From the NCBI GenBank assembly GCA_017617995.1, contig JAFZVE010000049.1, positions 124,001-188,000 on the forward strand: a stretch of 64,000 nucleotides of DNA, written 5' to 3'. How positions within the stretch are numbered: position 1 is the stretch's first letter; every line of letters begins with the position of its first letter. Below are positions 34,251 to 43,830 of the stretch, one piece after another. Source of the stretch: Clostridiales bacterium (GTDB taxonomy: Bacteria; Bacillota; Clostridia; Saccharofermentanales; Saccharofermentanaceae). The position numbers and the translations under genes are program-made. Under the pieces are notes generated by a model, which was not told where the DNA came from, did no database searches, and saw nothing but the letters and a program-made list of their open reading frames with translations.

Positions 34251-36767
34251 ATGAGTGGAGAGAATAAGAAAACGACAGAAATGGCACCGGAAGTGGCGGC
34301 GCTCTTCGATGAACTTCGGGATGGTACGATGCCGGAGGGCGTGAGCGAGGAGATCCTCGACATGCTCGAAGAGGTCACGACGAAGTATAAGGCCGACGCG
34401 TCCAAGGACGAGAATGTCTCGGGCTGGAACGCCGGTGTCGGTTCCGGTTCGGATAGTGGTCCTACGGACGAGGAGAAAGCCGCGGCGATCGAGGCCGATA
34501 TCGAGCGGATCCGCCGGGCCTTCGTCTTCGCGTACAAGGCGCACAGCACCCAGAAGAGAAAGACCGGTGAACCGTATATCATCCACCCGATCGCTACCGC
34601 CCAGATCCTGACGGAGCTCGAGGTCGATGCGGATACGCTGGTGGCCGCGCTTCTTCACGATACCGTAGAGGATACTCCGGTCACGATCGAGCTTATCAAC
34701 GAAGTCTTCGGCGAGGACATCGGTCTTCTCGTAGACGGCGTCACCAAACTCGGCCAGATCCCGTATTCTTCGCGCGAACAGCAGCAGGCGGAGAACATGC
34801 GCAAGATGTTCCTGGCGATGGCGAAGGATATCCGCGTGATCCTCATCAAGCTGGCGGACCGTCTCCACAACATGCGCACCATGAAGCATCAGGATCCCGC
34901 CAAGCAGAGGGAAAAAGCACTGGAGACGAGAGATATCTACGCGCCACTGGCGCATCGTCTCGGTATCTATAAGATCAAGTGGGAACTCGAGGATCTGTGC
35001 CTGCGGTATACGGACCCGGATGCCTACTATGAGCTCGTCGGCGCGATCTCCCAGAAGAGATCCGAGCGCGAGAAATTCCTCGACAGTGTAGTCGGGGAGA
35101 TGGATGCCCGCATCAAGGAGATGGGGATCCATGCCGAGATCGAAGGCCGCCCGAAGCATTTCTACAGCATCTATAACAAGATGAAGCAGCAGGGAAAGCA
35201 CCTCGATCAGATCTATGACATCTTCGCGTGCCGCATCATCGTGGATACGGTCTCGGACTGCTACGCGGTCTTAGGTCTCGTACACGACATGTACTATCCG
35301 ATGCCGGGCCGTTTCAAGGACTACATCGCGATGCCGAAGCCGAACATGTACCAGTCGCTCCATACGACAGTCATCGGTAAGGAGGGCATCCCCTTTGAAG
35401 TGCAGATCCGTACCCTCGCGATGCACCGTACGGCAGAGTATGGTATCGCGGCGCACTGGAAATATAAGGAGACGGGAAGCTCAAACGTCAAGGCCAAGAA
35501 CACGGCCTTTGACACGAAGCTGTCGTGGCTCCGCCAGATCCTCGACTGGCAGGGTGATTCCAAGGATGCAGGTGAGTATCTCGATTCCCTGAAGACAGGA
35601 CTTGCTGCCGAAGAAGTCTTCGTCTTCACACCAAAGGGCGACGTCATCTCGCTGCCGCTGCACTCGTGCCCGATCGATTTCGCGTATACGATTCACAGCG
35701 GTATCGGTAACCGCATGTACGGCGCCAAGGTCAACGGGCGTCTCGTACCGCTCTCATATGAACTTCAGAACGGCGATATCGTCGAGATCCTGGCGTCCGA
35801 CCAGATCAAGGGACCGTCGCGTGACTGGCTGAAGATGGTCAAGACTTCGGCCGCGAAGTCGAAGATCAACTCGTGGTTTAAGAAAGAGTCCAGAGACGAC
35901 AATATCCTTCTCGGCCGTGAGATGGTGGACCGCGAGATCAAGAAGATCGGTTTTACTCCTTCGCAGCTTCTGCAGAAGGCGCATGTTGAGGTGATCCTCA
36001 AAAAGACGACACAGAATACACTCGATGACCTCTATGCCGCGATCGGCTATGGTGTCATCACGGCGCAGAAGGTGGTCGGCCGCCTGCGTGACGAATATAT
36101 CCGCTCACTCCCGGAGGATGAGCGTTTCGAGCTCGGGTACCGTGTGACATCCGGAGGCCAGGTCGTCTATCAGCCTCTGGCCAAGGATATCCTCGATGAG
36201 AAGAGCATCACGGCGGGACCGGCTCTCGTGGCGAGCTCGCAGGAGCATACCCACACCGGCAAGCGTGCGTCGAACCGTGCGCATCAGGAGACGGGCGTCG
36301 TAGTCACGGGTATCGAGAACTGCCTCGTCCATCTGTCGCGCTGCTGTAACCCCGTTCCGGGCGATGAGATCATCGGCTATATCACCAGAGGCAACGGCGT
36401 CGGCGTCCACAGGAAAGACTGCAGTAATATCAGGAACATCATGAGGAATGCGACCGCTTCGGCCAAGGCCGCCGAGCGTGCTTCGCGTCTGATCGAGGTG
36501 TACTGGAACGACCAGAAACATACCAAGGCGATCTATCCTGTCGAGTTCACGGTCATCGCGCACGACCGTCGTCATCTCCTGGCCGATATCAGTAACGCTA
36601 TCGCAGAGGAGAGGATCCCGATCACATCCGCACAGATGTCCGCCATGAAGGATATCACCGCGCGCTTCAACATGACGATCGAGGTCAAGGATCAGGAACA
36701 GCTCGACCGTGTGCTCGGCCGCATCAAGGCGATCCGTGACGTGATCGAAGTCAGAAAAGGGAACTGA
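34251..36767 (+). CDS. relA: Bifunctional (p)ppGpp synthetase/hydrolase
   Basis: Makes and degrades the stringent-response alarmone. At 838 residues it is longer than usual (about 730) because of an N-terminal extension of about 80 residues that is Glu/Asp-rich. The HD hydrolase domain has LLHDTVEDTP and ADRLHNMRT. The synthetase domain has GRFKDYIAMPKPNMYQSLHT. TGS lies at about 465-525 (VFVFTPKGDVISLP) and ACT at about 765-838 (PVEFTVIAHDRRHLLADISNAIAEE). A Cys-containing zinc-finger-like segment (HLSRCCNPVPGDEIIGYITRG) precedes ACT. Start ATG 34251 has GGAGGG upstream, inside the end of recJ, so the genes are co-expressed. Confidence 0.95.
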   Translation: MSGENKKTTEMAPEVAALFDELRDGTMPEGVSEEILDMLEEVTTKYKADASKDENVSGWNAGVGSGSDSGPTDEEKAAAIEADIERIRRAFVFAYKAHSTQKRKTGEPYIIHPIATAQILTELEVDADTLVAALLHDTVEDTPVTIELINEVFGEDIGLLVDGVTKLGQIPYSSREQQQAENMRKMFLAMAKDIRVILIKLADRLHNMRTMKHQDPAKQREKALETRDIYAPLAHRLGIYKIKWELEDLCLRYTDPDAYYELVGAISQKRSEREKFLDSVVGEMDARIKEMGIHAEIEGRPKHFYSIYNKMKQQGKHLDQIYDIFACRIIVDTVSDCYAVLGLVHDMYYPMPGRFKDYIAMPKPNMYQSLHTTVIGKEGIPFEVQIRTLAMHRTAEYGIAAHWKYKETGSSNVKAKNTAFDTKLSWLRQILDWQGDSKDAGEYLDSLKTGLAAEEVFVFTPKGDVISLPLHSCPIDFAYTIHSGIGNRMYGAKVNGRLVPLSYELQNGDIVEILASDQIKGPSRDWLKMVKTSAAKSKINSWFKKESRDDNILLGREMVDREIKKIGFTPSQLLQKAHVEVILKKTTQNTLDDLYAAIGYGVITAQKVVGRLRDEYIRSLPEDERFELGYRVTSGGQVVYQPLAKDILDEKSITAGPALVASSQEHTHTGKRASNRAHQETGVVVTGIENCLVHLSRCCNPVPGDEIIGYITRGNGVGVHRKDCSNIRNIMRNATASAKAAERASRLIEVYWNDQKHTKAIYPVEFTVIAHDRRHLLADISNAIAEERIPITSAQMSAMKDITARFNMTIEVKDQEQLDRVLGRIKAIRDVIEVRKGN

Positions 36768-36780
36768 AGAAGGGATACAT

Positions 36781-36814
36781 ATAGCAAAGGGAAACAAATA
36801 GCTAAGGGAAACAT
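36781..36814 (+). repeat. Tandem 17-bp duplication before the first paralog
   Basis: ATAGCAAAGGGAAACAA (36781-36797) is followed by ATAGCTAAGGGAAACAT (36798-36814), two mismatches. Each copy contains an AAGGGA that resembles a ribosome binding site without a start codon behind it. Confidence 0.5.
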
Positions 36815-36858
36815 ATAGAGGCAGAATCAGTTTATTGATTATTCGGTGAGGGTTGACG

Positions 36859-38163
36859 ATGGCAATGAATACAAACGATTCCAATGAAAACAGTTCTATC
36901 ACACACGATCCTGTTTCTGAGAGCGGGAATACAAGTCCGGTGCTTTCTCCGGAGACGGTGAAGCAGCCGTCAGATCAGGCTGCCCCGATCGAGGAAACGC
37001 CGCCGCAACAGACGAAGGAGAAGAAGAGCCATGCCAAAGCGGCGGTCATCATCTCCGCGCTTTCTGTTCTTCTCGTAGGCGCGATCGTGGTCGCGGGACT
37101 TGCGTTGAGCGGTGCTTTTGCCAAGGATGAGAAGTCAGAAAAGAAAAAGACTTCGAAGCGCGAAGCGACGAACAAAGAAAAAGATGACGAAGAGAAGGAT
37201 GACGAAGAAAAGGATGACGACGAGACGGATCAGACTGCTCCGCCGCATGAGATCGTTACCTCTCTTTACGGCATCACGGACGAGCTTTTTACCATTATTA
37301 ACGATCATGCAGAGGAATACTTTAATAATTGGGTAAGTTGTAATTTTCCTGCCGGCGTCACAGTCACGAACTTCAACTTTATCGGGATAACGATGACGGA
37401 TGACTCGTGGAGTGGTTTTCCGGATACGGAGCATAGTATCAATACGATCTACCAGGTGATCGTAGAGGATACGACCGGTAGAGAGCCTATCGAACGCCAG
37501 TTTTTCTGGTTTTTGGGAATACACGGCATCTATCAGGACGGAACTCTTGTTAATACTTCCGCGCATTCTGTCCCGGGAAGGGACGTGTGCTTCGATACCT
37601 GGTGTACGCAGGGATACCAGTCATTTGAAACGATCTATGAATCCCACATCGTCAAGGAAGCGATGGAGGAGGATATCGATAAGTGTCTTATCCTTCCGAT
37701 CAACGGACAACCGTATTCTTCGCCGGATAATACCGGTATCGAGAGCTTAAGTGAGATCACCATCGGACAGTATAAAGCGATGGATGACCATTCGCGGGAT
37801 ATCTACGACAGACTGTATTCAGTAAGTGGTGTGGAGTACTTATCGATGGAGCCGGTGGGGGAGATACTGACCTTCGATAACCAGAACCAGTATAGGGTCG
37901 TGATGGCGGTGTATGAGATCCAGGCCCAAAAGGGAGATGAGACCTGCACATTCTACTGGTACAGGGGATTTGAAGACTTGTGCCGGGGTGGTGAAATGAA
38001 AGTGGAATGTGGAATCAGTCCGTCGAGTACGCCTGTAGAGATAAATGGAATCGAAGTATGCGGACTTCCCGATATAGATGCGGTAAAGGAAAATATACGG
38101 AATTATTCGGGTTACGAGATTCTCGAGTGTAATATCGAGGGGTACGAACAAAGTCTGACGTGA
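36859..38163 (+). CDS. Membrane-anchored paralog 1 (no YARHG domain)
   Basis: A 434-residue protein: a Ser/Pro-rich N-terminus, a KKSHAKAAV stop sequence, one membrane helix (about 60-82), a strikingly charged Lys/Glu/Asp linker (about 85-125), then an extracellular domain repeated twice in loose form (about 130-280 and 290-420). The two repeats share patterns such as ERQFFWFLGIHGIYQDGTL and CTFYWYRGFEDLCRGGE. It is first of three tandem paralogs and ends without the C-terminal YARHG domain seen in the other two. ATG 36859 is chosen, 6 nt after GAGGG; a TTG at 36853 is in frame. Function unknown. Confidence 0.78.
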   Translation: MAMNTNDSNENSSITHDPVSESGNTSPVLSPETVKQPSDQAAPIEETPPQQTKEKKSHAKAAVIISALSVLLVGAIVVAGLALSGAFAKDEKSEKKKTSKREATNKEKDDEEKDDEEKDDDETDQTAPPHEIVTSLYGITDELFTIINDHAEEYFNNWVSCNFPAGVTVTNFNFIGITMTDDSWSGFPDTEHSINTIYQVIVEDTTGREPIERQFFWFLGIHGIYQDGTLVNTSAHSVPGRDVCFDTWCTQGYQSFETIYESHIVKEAMEEDIDKCLILPINGQPYSSPDNTGIESLSEITIGQYKAMDDHSRDIYDRLYSVSGVEYLSMEPVGEILTFDNQNQYRVVMAVYEIQAQKGDETCTFYWYRGFEDLCRGGEMKVECGISPSSTPVEINGIEVCGLPDIDAVKENIRNYSGYEILECNIEGYEQSLT

Positions 38164-38193
38164 TGTCCACTGGGAAAAGGAAGGTAAGTAGGT

Positions 38194-39849
38194 ATGTCTG
38201 AGAATTCTGGCAATTCATTTGATCCGAAGCAGTTCGTGGAGGCTGCTCCTCATTCGCCGAATCAGGGCGCTGTTGAGCCCGCACAGCCGGTGCAACCTGT
38301 GCAGCAGGTCCAGGCAGGCGTACAGCCGCCGGAACGGGAACCGAAAAAAGGAAAGGGTAAGGTCATCGCCATCGTCAGCTTCCTCGGTGTCGTGATCGTA
38401 GGTCTGTGCGTCGTGATCGGACTCATCGTGAGCGGTGCATTTTCCGAGGAAACAAAGAAATCGAGAAAAACTTCGAAGACTGCAAAGAAAACGACGACCG
38501 AAGAATCCGGAGATCCTACAGACGATCCGACCGAGGATCCTACAGATGACCCGACATCGGATACGACAGAGGATCCGGCGGTTGATCCGACTTCCGATAC
38601 ATCCGATACATCCGGGACCTCGGCGGCGACATCAGGAACGACCGATCCGAATTTGCAGCCTGAGATGGTTTCCTCGATCGATCAGGTCTCGCCGAAGCTT
38701 CTCGATACGCTCATCAGTGTTTCCAAGGAGCGTTTCGAGACAGATCCGGATACCCAGCTTCCGGACAAGGTTACGCTTCTTAATTTCAACTATCTTGGAA
38801 TGGCCATCACGGATGAATTCTGGGAGGGGGACGATGGAGATGATTTCTACACCTACAACCTCTGGCTGCTGTTCCAGGTCCAGGTGACGGACAGTACGGG
38901 GGGGCAGGCGCAGGAGCGGCAGTTCTTCTGGTATGCATACTTCCGGGAAGTGTATACCGATGGTACGTATGATTCGAGCGTCGATATTGCATATAAGCCT
39001 GTCATGTGTTTCGATAACTGGTCGATCAGCGGTCTGCAGTCTGTCGCACGTTTCTTAAAAGAAGCGGGTACAGTGGTCGAGACGAACGTGGATGAGAGCC
39101 TCATTCTGCCGCTCGACGGAAAACCCTATAGTCCGGAAGAGGATGTCCGGGTCACAAAGGAGAGCGAGCTTACTTCCGGTCAGTTCAAGAAGATGCAGGA
39201 AGTGGCCGAGGAGTGCATGAATGATTTTGACCGTCCGAGTAATACGACGGTGCGCATCGATAAGATGACTCTCCTGGGAACCTATTTCGGGACAGATAAC
39301 TACGAAAGTACGATCGTCGCGCTGGTATATGAGATGAGTCTGGTCTATCAGGGCAATACGTATGTCTATTACTGGTATGCCGGATTCTACGGAACCTATA
39401 CCGGTGGAGAGTGCCTCACTGCATATATGCTGAGACCTACGATGACGATCGACTATGGGGATTTTACGGCCAAGGGTTTTCTGATGGTGGACGATGTGAT
39501 CTCGGACCTCGAGTCCTGGGGATACAGCAACAATGTAGAGAATAATGTCGACACCTCTCTCAGCACCGTCGGCTTTGTCTTTCCGAACAGTGATAAAGAG
39601 GAGATTTCGGAAGACCGGATCAAGGCGCTCTCGGATGAGGGATTGCGCAGGGCCATCAACGAGATCTGGGCCCGTCACGGCTATATTTTCCGCAACCAGG
39701 ACATCCTCGACTATTATCGCCAGTTCGAATGGTACGAGGAGAAGATCCCGGCCGATGAGTGGGATAAGAACGGTCAGGACTACTATCTCAATGATATCGA
39801 GAAGAAAAATATTAAGAAGATGACAGACGAGCGCGATAGACGTGCATAA
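38194..39849 (+). CDS. Membrane-anchored paralog 2 with YARHG domain
   Basis: A 551-residue protein with the same plan as the flanking paralogs: Pro/Gln-rich N-terminus, helix at about 52-75 (VIAIVSFLGVVIVGLCVVIGL), a linker with Asp-Pro-Thr repeats (about 105-145), two related extracellular repeats with ERQFFWYAYFREVYTDGTY and YVYYWYAGFYGTYTGGE, and a C-terminal YARHG domain (about 470-551) with AINEIWARHGYIFRNQDILDYYRQFEWYEE. YARHG is an extracellular domain found in Gram-positive surface proteins and is thought to bind the cell wall. 31 bp separate it from paralog 1. Confidence 0.82.
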   Translation: MSENSGNSFDPKQFVEAAPHSPNQGAVEPAQPVQPVQQVQAGVQPPEREPKKGKGKVIAIVSFLGVVIVGLCVVIGLIVSGAFSEETKKSRKTSKTAKKTTTEESGDPTDDPTEDPTDDPTSDTTEDPAVDPTSDTSDTSGTSAATSGTTDPNLQPEMVSSIDQVSPKLLDTLISVSKERFETDPDTQLPDKVTLLNFNYLGMAITDEFWEGDDGDDFYTYNLWLLFQVQVTDSTGGQAQERQFFWYAYFREVYTDGTYDSSVDIAYKPVMCFDNWSISGLQSVARFLKEAGTVVETNVDESLILPLDGKPYSPEEDVRVTKESELTSGQFKKMQEVAEECMNDFDRPSNTTVRIDKMTLLGTYFGTDNYESTIVALVYEMSLVYQGNTYVYYWYAGFYGTYTGGECLTAYMLRPTMTIDYGDFTAKGFLMVDDVISDLESWGYSNNVENNVDTSLSTVGFVFPNSDKEEISEDRIKALSDEGLRRAINEIWARHGYIFRNQDILDYYRQFEWYEEKIPADEWDKNGQDYYLNDIEKKNIKKMTDERDRRA

Positions 39850-39933
39850 GGGTCCTGCCATATAAGCGCGAAAGGGATGCGCGAGGATAATAGATAAATA
39901 ACCGGGGAAACAAGGAAAGCAGAGGTATGGAAG

Positions 39934-41493
39934 ATGTCCATGAACACGAATGATCCTTTACGTCCGCAGCCGCTCGATTCACAGTCGCCGGTCCTTGCGC
40001 CACAGCCGGCGCCGGCCCGGCCTGTAAGTCCGCCGGACCCGACGGAACCTCCGAAGAAAGGCAAAGGAAAAATCATCGCGATCGTCTCGGGTATGGGCGT
40101 GGTGATCGTGGGCCTGGTCGTTGTCATCGTGCTTCTTCTGACCGGTGTGATCGGCGGGACGGAAGAGACGGAGAAAGTGAAGAGAGTACAGTCCACAAGC
40201 AACAAGAAGACTTCGTCTGTAGATCCTGAAGATGATCCGACAGAGGCACCGACAGACTCCTCGGATACGTCGAGTGATCCTAAGACGGGCGGACGGCATC
40301 TCTTTGTCGAATCTGCAAGTGATATCAGTGATAGCCAGCTTCGGGAGATGCGCCAGTTTGCAGAAGAGTTTTTTGTGAAGGATGATTCGACCAGCATGCC
40401 GCCGGTCGTGACGGTCGACCTATTTAATTATGTCGGCTTGATCCTATCGCACTGGGAGTCGGACTCGCAGATCGGCCAGGTCTGGCTTTTCTACCAGGTG
40501 CAGATCACGGATAAGACCGGACCGGAACCGGTGCATCGGAATTACTTCTGGATGATAGGATTCTCGGAAGTATACCAGGACGGCTATCTGGATACAAGCA
40601 TTCAGTATGTACCCATAAACTCAGTGTATTTCGAAGACTGGTCCACCGGAGGTTTTATTTCGATCGACGGATTCCGCGACGATCTCCGTCGCGATGGCAG
40701 CGTGATCGCTGATGAAACGATCGATGAAGCGCTTCTTGAGCCGCTTCCCGGTGAAAGTACCTATGTGCCGAAGGAGCGTCTCCGTGTGACCTCGGCCGAT
40801 CAGGTAAGTCCCGCGATGGTGACGGCAATGAAGGAAGAAGCGGTCACCGATTTCTATATCATGGCGGACTTAAACAATGCCTCGCTTGAGGAACTGCGTT
40901 TCCTGGGGACAGTGGTTCGCTCGAACGGAAAAGAGGGCAAGTTCTATCTCGTGTATGAGGTGGAGATCACAAATAGAAATCAGGAGAGCGAAATCTTCTA
41001 CTGGTATATAGGTTTTTCCGGCGTGTATCAGGGCGGTGAGCTTGATATGAGCTATTTTGAAACGCCCTGGTACGAGATCGGACGCAACGGCTGGACGGCG
41101 AAGGGAGTCGAACAACTCGATGAACTGATCGATCAGATCACCAGTGAATCCGGCTACTACGATGTGCGTGTCGGGCAGAGCGCGGATCCGGGCACGCCCA
41201 CAGACAGCGTCGATGGCTTTATCTTCCCGGACAGTGACAGGGAAGAGATCCCGGACGAGAAGATCAAGGCGCTGTCGGACGAGGAGCTGCGTATGGCGAT
41301 CAACGAGATCTGGGCGCGCCACGGCTACATCTTTAGAAATCAGGATATCCTCGACTACTACCGCCAGTTCGACTGGTATGAGGAGAAGATCCCGGCCGAC
41401 GAGTGGGATAAGAACGGCCAGGAAGAGTACCTCAATGATGTCGAACTGCATAACATCAAGAAGCTCACCGACGAGCGCGAGAGCCGCGGCTAA
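39934..41493 (+). CDS. Membrane-anchored paralog 3 with YARHG domain
   Basis: A 519-residue protein, third in the tandem set. The membrane helix is at about 47-70. The linker is a shorter Asp/Thr/Ser stretch. Two extracellular repeats contain VHRNYFWMIGFSEVYQDGYL and SEIFYWYIGFSGVYQGGEL. The C-terminal YARHG domain is nearly identical to that of paralog 2 over about 75 residues, even at DNA level, which suggests recent duplication or gene conversion of that segment. RBS GAGGT precedes ATG 39934. A strong terminator follows, ending this three-gene unit. Confidence 0.82.
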   Translation: MSMNTNDPLRPQPLDSQSPVLAPQPAPARPVSPPDPTEPPKKGKGKIIAIVSGMGVVIVGLVVVIVLLLTGVIGGTEETEKVKRVQSTSNKKTSSVDPEDDPTEAPTDSSDTSSDPKTGGRHLFVESASDISDSQLREMRQFAEEFFVKDDSTSMPPVVTVDLFNYVGLILSHWESDSQIGQVWLFYQVQITDKTGPEPVHRNYFWMIGFSEVYQDGYLDTSIQYVPINSVYFEDWSTGGFISIDGFRDDLRRDGSVIADETIDEALLEPLPGESTYVPKERLRVTSADQVSPAMVTAMKEEAVTDFYIMADLNNASLEELRFLGTVVRSNGKEGKFYLVYEVEITNRNQESEIFYWYIGFSGVYQGGELDMSYFETPWYEIGRNGWTAKGVEQLDELIDQITSESGYYDVRVGQSADPGTPTDSVDGFIFPDSDREEIPDEKIKALSDEELRMAINEIWARHGYIFRNQDILDYYRQFDWYEEKIPADEWDKNGQEEYLNDVELHNIKKLTDERESRG

Positions 41494-41520
41494 GAAATAT
41501 CCGGTAAGATGAAAAAATGA

Positions 41521-41560
41521 GTCACCTGCTCGGCTTCGGGACAGGTGACTTGCTTTTTTT
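41521..41560 (+). terminator. Terminator of the three-paralog unit
   Basis: GTCACCTG (41521-41528) pairs with CAGGTGAC (41542-41549), followed by TTGC and T7. Confidence 0.88.
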
Positions 41561-41575
41561 GTGGATTTTGTTCGA

Positions 41576-43819
41576 TCAGATTTCCGATACCGTGATGAGG
41601 ATCAGCGGACGGCGCTTAGTGCTCTCATAGAGCATACTCTTCAGCGCGTCACGGATGTGGTTCGACTCGACGGCCTCGCGGATCGATTTCGTCGACTTCT
41701 GGGACTCGAGACGGTGCAGGTAGTTATAGAGCTTCTGTGAACACTCGTGCTGGATCGGGCCGGCTTCGCTCTCGAAGAGGAAACCGACAGACTGCAGTAC
41801 CGGCGGGCAGAGGAGCTTGCCGGAGACCTTCGAGATGACGATCGACACGGATACGACACCATCGTCCGCCAGGATACGGCGATCACGGAAGACACGGTTG
41901 TCGATGTCGCCGGCGCCGGCACCGTCGATGAGGACAGGGGCCGCCGGAACATAGCCGTTGATCTTGGCAGAGTCTGCTGTAAGTTCAAGCACGTCTCCGT
42001 TATTGAGGATAAACGTTCTCGAATCCGGCGTACCCAGACGTTTCGCCAGTTCGGCATGACGGAAAAGCATCCTGTATTCACCGTGGCAGGGGACGAAGAA
42101 CTTCGGCTTGACCAGAGTGTGGATCAGTGTCAGCTCGGCAAGATAGGCGTGGCCGGAGACGTGGACGTCAGCCAGAGATTCGTAGATGACGTGCGCCCCG
42201 CGACGGAAAAGCTCATTGATGACGCGGTAGATCGGTTTCTCATTACCCGGGATCGGGTGGGCCGAGAGGATCACGGTGTCCCCCTCGTGGATATCGACGA
42301 CACGGTGTGAGGCAAAGGCCATGCGCGACAGAGCACTCATCGGTTCCGCCTGCGATCCCGTCGTCAGGATCACGACCTCTTCCGGCTCGTACTTGTTAAT
42401 GTCGTTAATATCGATGAGTGTGCTGGGATTCATATTGATGTAGCCCAGAGAATTGGCAACGGAGAAGGTGTTGAGCATCGAGCGTCCGATCAGGGCGACC
42501 TTGCGGTTATACATCTCCGCGGCCGTGAAGATCTGCTGCATACGATGCACATGCGAACTGAATGTCGCGATGATGATTCTTCCTGTCGTATTCTGGAAGA
42601 TGCGCTGGAACGACTCGCCCACGTGCTTCTCAGACGGGGAGGAGCCGGGGATCTCGACGTTTGTACTCTCTGCGAGCATCAGGAGCACGCCCTGACGTCC
42701 GTATTCCGCGAAGCGTCCGAGATCGATCGGTTCGCCGTTGATCGGGGTAAAGTCGATCTTGAAGTCACCGGTGTGGATGATGTTTCCGATCGGGGTACGG
42801 ATCGCAAAGGCAAATGCATCGGCGATACTGTGGTTGACGCGGATGAACTCGACGGAGAAAGAAGTACCGGCCTTGATCGTGTCACCGGCGGCGCAGTACA
42901 CCATCTCGATACCGCGTGTGCCGACACCTGCGTCCATGAGTTTATGACGCGCCAGTTCGATCGTGAGTTTGCCGCCGTAAAGCGGGCACTTCAGATCGCG
43001 CATCAGATACGGCAGGGAACCGATGTGGTCCTCATGACCGTGCGTCAGGAAGATACCGCGCACGCGGTCTTTGTTCTGAAGTACATAGGTATAGTCCTGG
43101 ATCACGGAATCGACACCGAGCATACTCTCTTCCGGGAAGGCGACGCCGACATCGACGATGATGATGTCATTGCCGTATTCGAAGAGCGTCATGTTTTTGC
43201 CGATCTCCTGCATGCCGCCCAGCGGAATGACCTTGAGTTTAAACGTCTCGCGCTTACTTGCAAAAGCTTTCTCCGCGTCCTTTACGGTCTGCATGAAAGT
43301 GCTGTTGAACTGGTCGAGCACTTCGTCCGAAGACGAGCGGGAAGAGGCGCCCTTCGGTGCTTTGACCGAGGCGGGCTCCTTCGAAGATCTTGCTGAAGAT
43401 GTGCTCTTTACTGTCTTGGCCGCACTCTTTGCGCCCTTGGCCGGGACTTCGATGCCCATGTCCTTGGCCACTTCGGCAAAAGCACTATAATCGATCATGT
43501 CCTCGAGCATCTCACGGAAGTTCGATTTGGCCGCCTTGCTCTTATTGCCTCTGAGATTGGATGAGGCCATCTTCGAAGTGGTCTTTCTCTTCTTGGAAGA
43601 GGCGGACTTGCTTTCGGACTTGCCGGAAGACGCCTTCTTGCCCGAAGAAGAGGATGCGCCCTTAGCAGATCTGGATTTTTCAGACGAACGAGAAGAACCC
43701 GAAAAAGCAGCGCTTCTACGGGAACGAGAGGAGGACGCGGAAGGAAGGCGGACGGCGTTATTATACTTCGCGCCGGATCCTTCGGAACCGGATCCTTTTC
43801 GGTTTTTCAGTTGTGCCAT
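41576..43819 (-). CDS. rnj: Ribonuclease J with Ser/Lys-rich N-terminal extension
   Basis: A metallo-beta-lactamase ribonuclease for mRNA decay and RNA maturation, 747 residues compared with about 555 for typical RNase J. The catalytic core starts near residue 192 with FKLKVIPLGGMQEIGKNM and holds the metal motif LTHGHEDHIGSLP, the beta-CASP region (SGSQAEP-type LTTGSQAEPMSALSRMA) and a late VHVSGHA motif. Residues 1-190 are an added region rich in Ser, Lys, Arg and Gly, broken by a short hydrophobic segment MLEDMIDYSAFAEVAKDMGIEV (about 104-125). The extension looks disordered and basic, so it may bind RNA. RBS GAGGT precedes ATG 43819. Confidence 0.93.
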   Translation of the reverse strand: MAQLKNRKGSGSEGSGAKYNNAVRLPSASSSRSRRSAAFSGSSRSSEKSRSAKGASSSSGKKASSGKSESKSASSKKRKTTSKMASSNLRGNKSKAAKSNFREMLEDMIDYSAFAEVAKDMGIEVPAKGAKSAAKTVKSTSSARSSKEPASVKAPKGASSRSSSDEVLDQFNSTFMQTVKDAEKAFASKRETFKLKVIPLGGMQEIGKNMTLFEYGNDIIIVDVGVAFPEESMLGVDSVIQDYTYVLQNKDRVRGIFLTHGHEDHIGSLPYLMRDLKCPLYGGKLTIELARHKLMDAGVGTRGIEMVYCAAGDTIKAGTSFSVEFIRVNHSIADAFAFAIRTPIGNIIHTGDFKIDFTPINGEPIDLGRFAEYGRQGVLLMLAESTNVEIPGSSPSEKHVGESFQRIFQNTTGRIIIATFSSHVHRMQQIFTAAEMYNRKVALIGRSMLNTFSVANSLGYINMNPSTLIDINDINKYEPEEVVILTTGSQAEPMSALSRMAFASHRVVDIHEGDTVILSAHPIPGNEKPIYRVINELFRRGAHVIYESLADVHVSGHAYLAELTLIHTLVKPKFFVPCHGEYRMLFRHAELAKRLGTPDSRTFILNNGDVLELTADSAKINGYVPAAPVLIDGAGAGDIDNRVFRDRRILADDGVVSVSIVISKVSGKLLCPPVLQSVGFLFESEAGPIQHECSQKLYNYLHRLESQKSTKSIREAVESNHIRDALKSMLYESTKRRPLILITVSEI

Positions 43820-43830
43820 ATATTACCTCG

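Noticed and set aside
41576..43249. RNase J core alone as the gene, with the N-terminal extension as a separate frame
   Set aside because: The frame is continuous without stops or an internal start with a good ribosome site near the core, and GAGGT precedes the upstream ATG at 43819.
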